Positions 7,027 to 13,447 of a DNA stretch of 15,906 nt are shown piece by piece (the stretch's first letter is position 1; each line of letters starts with the position of its first letter). Made by a program: the position numbers and the translations under genes. The notes beneath the pieces are model-generated. The model was not told where the DNA came from. It searched no databases and saw only the letters and a program-made list of their open reading frames with translations. The stretch is from Euryarchaeota archaeon UBA181 (lineage in GTDB: Archaea; Thermoplasmatota; Poseidoniia; Poseidoniales; Thalassarchaeaceae), in contig DALI01000032.1 in NCBI GenBank assembly GCA_002496725.1, positions 1 to 15,906 on the forward strand, given 5' to 3'.

Positions 7027-7755
7027 CTATTCGATAGGAACTCCATTGGAGTTAGTGATGATTAAATTTATTCCCAGCCCAGTTCTATGGAATGCTATTA
7101 TCTCGAGACCATGTATCCTGTGGCCCGTTGCCGCTCTCCCAATTACGGGAAGATCGTTCAGCGAGATATCTCCGGAGTATACCGAATCTTCCTGCGACAG
7201 TCTTCTTCTCGTCCCCCCCACCTCATCGAACCATGGAAGGAGTCCCTCGGGAGAGAATCTCACTCCAAGAATCATATCACATCCCTCGGTCCATTGGGCC
7301 GCTTCAGCATCAGCTCCGCTTGGGACAGCTACAGCATTTGGGTGCGAGTGTATCCAGTGAGTGAACCTCCCTCCCCTAGACCCCCTGTCTTTTGCAAATA
7401 GCCCATCAATCCACTCCTCGGGGACGTGATGTACTGAGAAAGAGTCCCCCCTATTTACAAGATGAGGATTTCCAAGAACGAATCCCTGCCCTGCAAAGAG
7501 TCTTGCTTGGAAATCAACACCAGAGAACCTAGTGTCAACCCCCTCCGGGTGCGGTAGATCGACATCAGGGTCAATCCCGACAAGTATCTCGTCAGGAAGA
7601 GATCTGAAAGTCCACTCGATAATGTCCGAGAGAGTCTTAATTGGCATCAGTAATATTGCGGCATAGTCATCCCGGGACTCCAGTGAATGCCTATTGTAGG
7701 AGGCCGCGGCACCCAATAGCCAGTCCTGAGCCATATCCCTGGGAGAAGGCCACAC
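7027..7755 (-). CDS. JAMM/MPN+ family zinc metalloprotease
   Basis: This protein of about 242 residues carries a complete JAMM centre: HSHPNAVAVPSGAD (136-149) gives the H-x-H-x7-S-x2-D pattern (His136, His138, Ser146, Asp149). The matching acid is Glu56 in LPDEILVGI, the P-x-E-x-x-G strand of the fold. JAMM enzymes cleave isopeptide or peptide bonds, for example removing ubiquitin-like SAMP proteins in archaea. This protein is longer than the small archaeal JAMM proteins, with a leader of about 40 residues, an 80-residue insert between Glu56 and the HxH motif, and an extra C-terminal part (about 170-242). No signal peptide is visible, so it is probably cytosolic. The start is GTG 7755 or ATG 7734. 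It follows taw2 by 17 nt and is likely co-transcribed or served by a TATA-like element at the taw2 end. Family confidence is high; the substrate is unknown. Confidence 0.82.
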   Translation of the reverse strand: MWPSPRDMAQDWLLGAAASYNRHSLESRDDYAAILLMPIKTLSDIIEWTFRSLPDEILVGIDPDVDLPHPEGVDTRFSGVDFQARLFAGQGFVLGNPHLVNRGDSFSVHHVPEEWIDGLFAKDRGSRGGRFTHWIHSHPNAVAVPSGADAEAAQWTEGCDMILGVRFSPEGLLPWFDEVGGTRRRLSQEDSVYSGDISLNDLPVIGRAATGHRIHGLEIIAFHRTGLGINLIITNSNGVPIE

Positions 7756-7772
7756 AACTTGAGTTCAACGGA

Positions 7773-7787
7773 CTAAAGTATATTCAC
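7773..7787 (-). promoter_or_regulatory. TATA-like element before the JAMM gene
   Basis: Read on the minus strand, GTGAATATACTTTAG covers the last codons of taw2. Its AATATACTT core is centred about 26 bp before the GTG at 7755, the spacing of an archaeal leaderless promoter. The short AT-rich stretch is also simply coding for Val-Asn-Ile-Leu, so this is weak evidence. Confidence 0.25.
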
Positions 7788-8675
7788 ATCCAAGACTACA
7801 TGATCCCATCTGGGGGCATAGCTCTTCACTCTATTAATGCCCAGAATTTCTGCTCTTGACCCCGGTCTGTAGCCACATAGCTTCGTGGCCACCCCCTCTC
7901 CCCATTCCATGTATCTGCTTGGCTTCGCCAAGCCATGGACATGGATTACTCCCCCTGATTCGGAAAGAACCTCCATTGCCGCTCCGAGACTCTCTTCTGA
8001 AGAGGGAAGAAGCCCCATTATCACTCTGTCAGCAACCTTTCCTATTGATTTACAAGTTTCTCTATTATCTCCAGGATGAATCGTACATCTAGACGTAACC
8101 CCATTCCTTTCAAGACTCCATTTAAGTGAGTCTATGGCAACCTCATTCCATTCGCAGCAGTGGACATGACTAGCCCCAGAATGCAGGAGGATAGGCAGTG
8201 AATAGTATCCTATTCCCGAGAATAAATCGACTATTACTTCACCTTCATGAGGAACATCTCCCATCCTCCTCCTCTCGTTCACATTCCCTGCAGAAAACAT
8301 ACATTCGGTAATATTGTAGCCATATTGAACACCATTCTCCTTTCTAACTACCCAGTCATCATTCCCCAATAACATTCTTACTCCACTATCTCGAGTACTC
8401 CCACTTACCTCTCCCATAATTCCTAATCTGTCTACCTCAAGACCACTAGCTACTGCTTTCCACAGGCCTCGGTCAACCACTCCCTCCCATTCTCCTCCTT
8501 CGAAAGAACCGGAAGGAAGTATGGCAATATTGGAGAACCTCTCCCACTTTCTGGGGATCCCGGATGGTGGCTCATAACCAAGAAATGAGGCAATTGATTC
8601 TCGTAGTCGTTCATGAGGCCCCCCTCTACTCATGTAGCTCCGAGTAAACATCTCTGATTCAGACTTATGGTGCAT
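7773..8675 (-). CDS. taw2: tRNA(Phe) 4-demethylwyosine aminocarboxypropyltransferase (Taw2/TYW2)
   Basis: This cytosolic tRNA-modifying enzyme of the Trm5/TYW2 Rossmann family transfers the 3-amino-3-carboxypropyl group of S-adenosylmethionine to the wyosine base at position 37 of tRNA-Phe. Numbered from ATG 8675, the 300-residue protein shows ENGVQYGYNITECMFSAGNV (113-132), close to the TYW2 CMFSxGN motif; the SAM loop VDLFSGIGYYSLP (149-161); and VIMGLLPSSEES (218-229). The GLxPSS signature marks TYW2/Taw2, whereas Trm5 has NLP there. A C-terminal GINRVKSYAP follows. The frame opens with TTG 8687, but ATG 8675 is more natural, leaving 17 bp to the divergent gene at 8693. The partner enzymes Taw1 and Taw3 are not in the window. 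It lies 17 nt upstream of the JAMM gene. Taw2 is absent from bacteria, which supports an archaeal host. Confidence 0.88.
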   Translation of the reverse strand: MHHKSESEMFTRSYMSRGGPHERLRESIASFLGYEPPSGIPRKWERFSNIAILPSGSFEGGEWEGVVDRGLWKAVASGLEVDRLGIMGEVSGSTRDSGVRMLLGNDDWVVRKENGVQYGYNITECMFSAGNVNERRRMGDVPHEGEVIVDLFSGIGYYSLPILLHSGASHVHCCEWNEVAIDSLKWSLERNGVTSRCTIHPGDNRETCKSIGKVADRVIMGLLPSSEESLGAAMEVLSESGGVIHVHGLAKPSRYMEWGEGVATKLCGYRPGSRAEILGINRVKSYAPRWDHVVLDVNIL

Positions 8676-8692
8676 TACACTGTCCAAAGGAC

Positions 8693-11668
8693 ATGCGTAC
8701 GTGCATCGGGATAGTTGTTATTCTACTATTTGCACCGTATGTCCATGCGGCTCCCCCACCGGGCCAACCGGATGTTTCCAATTCTATTTGCTCATCTTGG
8801 AACAGTAGTGAAGGGATCTGTGATGACTATGAATCTTCTCTGGATTCAACTCCCGGACCCGAGTGGTTCAGAACTTCTGTAGATGTGATTTCAGAGGATG
8901 CAGAGACAGTAGAGATGACTGTCAGACTAGCTCTGTATGAGATGTCAAGAGCGGATCTCAACCTGGAAGATCTACCACTAGGCGGAGACAGTACCCCGAT
9001 GGACGGAATTCCTGCCGACTACATCAGGAACTATCAGGGACTTTCCAGGGGCGGCTCTACCGTTTCAGATCTGATGCTGAATAAGGTGGAAGAGACTATT
9101 GAGCAGTATGTGGATGCGAACTTCCCTCATGCTAATGCCTCTACGATCACAACAATCCCTGAGATTGACTTCCCTTCATCCGACTCATCAACTACTTGCG
9201 TCTATGATCCAGGATTAGACTCTATAGACGAAGTAATTAGTATGGATAACGACCCCTTTAATCCCCCAATATGTTTCGAGACCACACTTTTCTTACAGGT
9301 AGACGCTTCTAGAATGGGCATGAAAGAGGGTACTTCAGATTTGAACAGGATGATGGAGGGACTTCTTATCATGGGGGCAGAGCTCAATTCTAAGTTCACA
9401 GTCTCAGCACTTCCAGGGCATGCAATTGATCTGTCCATATTTCCCCCTCCATACGCCATGGCTGATTCGGTTGATTTACCAGGAGAGATTCGTTCTAGGG
9501 ATCTCGAGGGGGAATTACAGACTTTCTCATTCATGTCTCTGGATAACTTAGCTTCGCCTGCCTCAAACGGTCCTCTGACGATGGACCTGGACACTATACT
9601 CTCGCACAGGGAAGGGGATGTCCAAACAGTGGAGATAAGCCCAGACGATGTAGGCATGGATATCAAAATCAGCATAGATGCAAGAAATCCGTCTGAAACA
9701 ATCATAGAGCTTTCATTAGGAATCCATCACTTGGATGAAGATACCCTTTCCAACTGGGGGGTCGAGTTCTACGAGGGAGATGTAGGACTTCCATGGGTGA
9801 CCTCAGATGGAATCAGAATGCTGGATGAAGAGTTCGAACAAGATCTCGAACCTGTATTGGATGGGATTCCAATAAGTGAGATTTCAGACTCCTTCTCCCA
9901 AGCTCTAGGAATTGACATTAACTTCGGAACTCCGATTTTTGCAAATCCCACAGAAGATGGCGGACTAATGTTCAGGCATACTCCAGGAGAAACCTGCTCA
10001 GAATCTCTTGAAGTGAGATACTGTATCGAAGGAGCAACAGCCATGAGTGGTGAATGGCCAATTCTCGTGCACAGTTCAACTCCTCCAACGACAGCCCCGT
10101 TATCTTCTATTCTGGATAAAATGATACGAAATCTCGATGGAGGAATCTCGACATTGGATCTTTCCAAATCAACAGATACTGATCTCGCAAATCTACTGAG
10201 ACTAATGGAAATTGAAGCGTCTATGGATGCCAGTTGGCTCAGAGCGGCCGTCCCTTCTGAGCTCTCCAACTCAAATCTAAGCGTAGAGATAATTCTCCCA
10301 GAGTGGATAGACTCAATGAATGGAGATCCAAACTCCATCATTCTAGAAGTTCCAATCTATGGTGCTGATCAAGATTTTGAGATCGGGCTATCTAGCTCCA
10401 ATCCCTTCGATTGGGGGAATGCTATTTGCAGGGTCTCTGATCCATGCGAGGAGGATAGCCCAGACCTGATTTGCACTCCTACACAGAAGACCTGCATCTC
10501 TTTCCTAGTTGAGGTGGATGTTTCTAAAGTTGCAATCCATGAACTGAGAAGCTCCGTATCAGTGGATTTCTCAGCTACAATATCCCTTGAGATATACAGA
10601 CTAGGGCTGGATCCTGAAATCGACGGGCTTGAGCTGTCACCAATTCCCTCCGATGCAATAAGAAGGATATTGGTAATGGGAGACAGAATGAATGGTGGTC
10701 TACTGGTAGACTCAGGAATAGACTCAACGATAGATCTTGGCTTAGGCGACCCAATTGAATTCGAAGTCTCCAACAACGGTCTGAAGAAGCTCTCCGAGAC
10801 CCTGACTGAGAACTACTCAGAGATGATAGAAGACTTCGGTGAGATAAAATTTGATTCTGAAGATCTTGGATTAGAGGGGTACTCCCTCTCTGCGGATATC
10901 TCAACGGTACCGTTCCAAGCAGATTTTGGAGCAGTTACTATCCGGGACGACCCTGTAATGCGAGACATAGAACCAGTGAGGCTAGCCACTAGGATAGACG
11001 ATGCGGAGCTAACTATGTCCCTCAGAAAGAATATGATTAACGTAAATATTCGATCTACTTCTGTAGCTCTAGCCCCATCCATGATAATGGCATCTGCTCT
11101 CGGAATCCCTGTTTTCACTGACTCAGGTTTAGACTTCGATGATCTAGGAATACAGCAGAGAGTAACTCCCCTGATGGAGCATACTGCCTTCGGCACAATT
11201 AGAACATCAGCACAAATTGAGGTATTCTTACCAGAATCAATAACAATAACCTCATTCTACAGTGAAAAGGGACTAGGTGAGTTATCCGAAGACAACGGTA
11301 GGCAGCTCCTTACTTATTCGTTACCAACATGTCTTACTGCAGTAACATGGGATGAGTGTAGTAGCAGTCGTAACTCTGACATAGTAACCTATTCGATCAC
11401 TCTTTCGTGGATTTTCGTGATTGGTGAGCTGGCTCCATATCTCTTCTTCATCATTGTATCACTCTCACTCGTCATTAGTAGGTCAAGGAGGAAAAGGAGA
11501 GAGAAGAAGACGGCTCTACATAGAATTTCCAAGGATCGAGAAAGTATCAAGATAGAGCAAATAATGAATACAGAATTCGGGAAACTACCTGAAAATATTT
11601 CCCTGGTAGATGAGTCATACTTCGATCAGGAGGAAATTGATAACACCGATAGTGAATGGGGAAGCTAG
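8693..11668 (+). CDS. Large secreted, C-terminally membrane-anchored protein of unknown function
   Basis: I do not recognise this 991-residue protein. It starts with a clear signal peptide (MRTCIGIVVILLFAPYVHA, cleavage likely after residue 19). A long acidic, Ser/Asp-rich extracellular region rich in predicted beta strands follows, then one transmembrane helix near 901-928, a basic stop-transfer stretch (SRSRRKRREKK), and a charged cytosolic tail of about 55 residues. Several Cys pairs occur (about residues 27/37, 169/191, 439/449, 579/586, 597/604, 881/889), suggesting disulfides. Segments around the Cys pairs look like diverged copies: CFETTLFLQVDASRMGM resembles CISFLVEVDVSKVAI. IEVFLPESI and VEIILPEWI also recur. 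No protease, glycosidase or binding motif stands out. It may be a surface structural or sensing protein. The ATG at 8693 is directly supported by the signal peptide. Its stop overlaps that of convergent uvrC by 4 nt. Confidence 0.88.
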   Translation: MRTCIGIVVILLFAPYVHAAPPPGQPDVSNSICSSWNSSEGICDDYESSLDSTPGPEWFRTSVDVISEDAETVEMTVRLALYEMSRADLNLEDLPLGGDSTPMDGIPADYIRNYQGLSRGGSTVSDLMLNKVEETIEQYVDANFPHANASTITTIPEIDFPSSDSSTTCVYDPGLDSIDEVISMDNDPFNPPICFETTLFLQVDASRMGMKEGTSDLNRMMEGLLIMGAELNSKFTVSALPGHAIDLSIFPPPYAMADSVDLPGEIRSRDLEGELQTFSFMSLDNLASPASNGPLTMDLDTILSHREGDVQTVEISPDDVGMDIKISIDARNPSETIIELSLGIHHLDEDTLSNWGVEFYEGDVGLPWVTSDGIRMLDEEFEQDLEPVLDGIPISEISDSFSQALGIDINFGTPIFANPTEDGGLMFRHTPGETCSESLEVRYCIEGATAMSGEWPILVHSSTPPTTAPLSSILDKMIRNLDGGISTLDLSKSTDTDLANLLRLMEIEASMDASWLRAAVPSELSNSNLSVEIILPEWIDSMNGDPNSIILEVPIYGADQDFEIGLSSSNPFDWGNAICRVSDPCEEDSPDLICTPTQKTCISFLVEVDVSKVAIHELRSSVSVDFSATISLEIYRLGLDPEIDGLELSPIPSDAIRRILVMGDRMNGGLLVDSGIDSTIDLGLGDPIEFEVSNNGLKKLSETLTENYSEMIEDFGEIKFDSEDLGLEGYSLSADISTVPFQADFGAVTIRDDPVMRDIEPVRLATRIDDAELTMSLRKNMINVNIRSTSVALAPSMIMASALGIPVFTDSGLDFDDLGIQQRVTPLMEHTAFGTIRTSAQIEVFLPESITITSFYSEKGLGELSEDNGRQLLTYSLPTCLTAVTWDECSSSRNSDIVTYSITLSWIFVIGELAPYLFFIIVSLSLVISRSRRKRREKKTALHRISKDRESIKIEQIMNTEFGKLPENISLVDESYFDQEEIDNTDSEWGS

Positions 11669-13392
11669 TACCTGAAGTGCTCTTGGATTTTCTCAGCCAT
11701 CGATGAACCAATGCCAGGCACTTCTCTTAGGTCCTCCAGACTCGCATGCTCTATCCCCCTGCTCCCTCCAAAGTGACGAAGTAGAGCTTGAATCTTCTTC
11801 GCCCCCAGGCCATCGATCTCCTCTAATGGATCACTGATTGAACCCTTCCGCCTTCTCTTACTGTGAAACTGGTTAACGAATCTATGTGCTTCGTCTCTTG
11901 AATGTATCAATACCCTCCCTCTTCGATCCAATATGATAGGGTCCCTACCCTCTATGAATAGGGTCTCCTCTCGCTTGGCAAGTGCCCCAACGACAAATTT
12001 CCCTTCCGCATTATTCTCCTTCAATGCCCTGTTAATGGTCGAGAGATGAGTTACGCCACCGTCCAAGAGTAGGAAATCAGGCCATTCTTCCTGCCTCTTC
12101 ACCCATCTTAGGACCGACTCTTTCATCATTCTAAGGTCATCAGCAGAATCTCCCCTTATCTTGTAAGTCCTATACTCCTTTTTCGAAGGACGTCCATTCT
12201 TGAAAACAACAGATGCCCCGACTCTCTCAGCCCCCATTAGCTGCGCCATATCGAAACAAACAATATGATTCAAGGACTCCATTCCGAGAAATTTAGCCCC
12301 TTCGTTTGCCGCACGTTGCTCGAGACTCCCCGAACCGCTACTTTGAGATCGTGTTATCAGAATCTCTGCATTCTGATCCGCCATCCTCCTGAGTTTGAAC
12401 AAATCCCCTCTCTTAGGAACTCTAGAGATGAAAGAACCACCTCTCCTGCTCTTCAACCACGCCTCGGTAGAATCTCCTATTGGAGTCGGAAGTAGCAAGA
12501 CCTTCGGAGGTCTTCTATTTGCGTAATGTTCAACCAGAACAAGAGAAACCGACTCTGAAATATCACCCTTGTAGATCAATGGATACTCAGTCTTTCCCTG
12601 TACTACGCCATCTTTCGCATGCAGGATTACGACTATAGCCGAATCTCCTGAGGAAGCGAATCCGATTGCATCACAATCTTGGTAGAATCTACTGTGAATA
12701 ATCTGTTGGGACAGAGTACTCTGAACGGAGGAAATCATATCTCTCACATTGGCTGCCTTCTCGTAGTTCAGATTTTCAGACGCCTTATCCATATCTCGCT
12801 GTAGTGACCCGATGAGTACCTTGGCGTTCCCATCAAGAACTCCCTTTACGGCTTTGACAATGTCGGGATAACCGTCTGGATCGTAGCATGGGCCTTTGCA
12901 CAGTCCGATATGCATTGACAAGCAACCATCTTGGCCTTTGCAGTCTTTGTCCCTTATTCCAAACTCAATTCTGAGTAACTGAATCACCCTCTTAGCAGCT
13001 CCTGCATCTGGAAAAGGCCCCCAATACCTAGACCCCTTTGGAGGGTGACGCGTGTATAGGATCCGGGGAAACTCCTCCCCGGTCAGTGAGATGAAGGGGT
13101 ATGACTTGTCATCTTTCAACCTCGAATTGTACTTCGGCTTGTACTCTTTGATGAGATTCCTCTCTAGAAATAGTGCTTCCGATGGACTTTTTGTTATTAT
13201 GAAGTCTATATCATCAGCTTCCTCAATTAGCAAAGGTACCATCTTACGTCCATCGTTTCCATAGAAATATGAAGACACCCTCGTTCTTATTTCTGTGGCC
13301 TTGCCAACATACATCACTCTACCGTCATTTCTCTTGAAGAGATAAACTCCGGGCTTCCGCGGAAGGTCTAGTGAGCCCCTATCAACTGGCAT
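11665..13392 (-). CDS. uvrC: UvrABC system excinuclease subunit C
   Basis: UvrC makes both incisions around a UvrAB-marked DNA lesion in nucleotide excision repair. The 575-residue product has all domains. A GIY-YIG nuclease (about 11-95) carries PGVYLF, MYVGKA and Glu77 in EALFLERNLIK. A four-Cys cluster follows, C151-x5-C157-x7-C165-x3-C169 (GLCKGPC), equivalent to the reported iron-sulfur ligands of E. coli UvrC but with a shorter first gap. A UVR motif (about 200-225, NYEKAANVRDMI) comes next. The RNase H-like nuclease has CFDMAQ (Asp381), LLLDGG (Asp444) and His503. Two helix-hairpin-helix motifs lie at about 525-575. The usual SH after the first Asp motif is AQ here. UvrC is slightly shorter than E. 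coli's 610. The ATG at 13392 fits the family start. UvrA and UvrB are not in the window. UvrABC in archaea is a bacterial import known from several lineages. Confidence 0.96.
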   Translation of the reverse strand: MPVDRGSLDLPRKPGVYLFKRNDGRVMYVGKATEIRTRVSSYFYGNDGRKMVPLLIEEADDIDFIITKSPSEALFLERNLIKEYKPKYNSRLKDDKSYPFISLTGEEFPRILYTRHPPKGSRYWGPFPDAGAAKRVIQLLRIEFGIRDKDCKGQDGCLSMHIGLCKGPCYDPDGYPDIVKAVKGVLDGNAKVLIGSLQRDMDKASENLNYEKAANVRDMISSVQSTLSQQIIHSRFYQDCDAIGFASSGDSAIVVILHAKDGVVQGKTEYPLIYKGDISESVSLVLVEHYANRRPPKVLLLPTPIGDSTEAWLKSRRGGSFISRVPKRGDLFKLRRMADQNAEILITRSQSSGSGSLEQRAANEGAKFLGMESLNHIVCFDMAQLMGAERVGASVVFKNGRPSKKEYRTYKIRGDSADDLRMMKESVLRWVKRQEEWPDFLLLDGGVTHLSTINRALKENNAEGKFVVGALAKREETLFIEGRDPIILDRRGRVLIHSRDEAHRFVNQFHSKRRRKGSISDPLEEIDGLGAKKIQALLRHFGGSRGIEHASLEDLREVPGIGSSMAEKIQEHFRY

Positions 13393-13447
13393 TTACACTG
13401 ATGCGCCACAGGTCAATGCCCATGAACCCGTGCCTTGCCTCAGAGCC

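Noticed and set aside
7046..7401. Three plus-strand frames of 90-104 codons opposite the JAMM gene
   Set aside because: The minus strand encodes a complete JAMM active site. The opposing frames overlap one another and are Pro/Ser/His-rich.
7773..8675. Trm5 tRNA (guanine-37-N1) methyltransferase
   Set aside because: The GLLPSS motif and CMFSAGN segment are of the TYW2/Taw2 type; Trm5 has NLP at that site.
9202..11196. Several antisense frames of 109-190 codons opposite the surface protein
   Set aside because: They arise because Asp/Glu/Ser-rich codons seldom give stops on the other strand. None has a start signal or recognisable motif.
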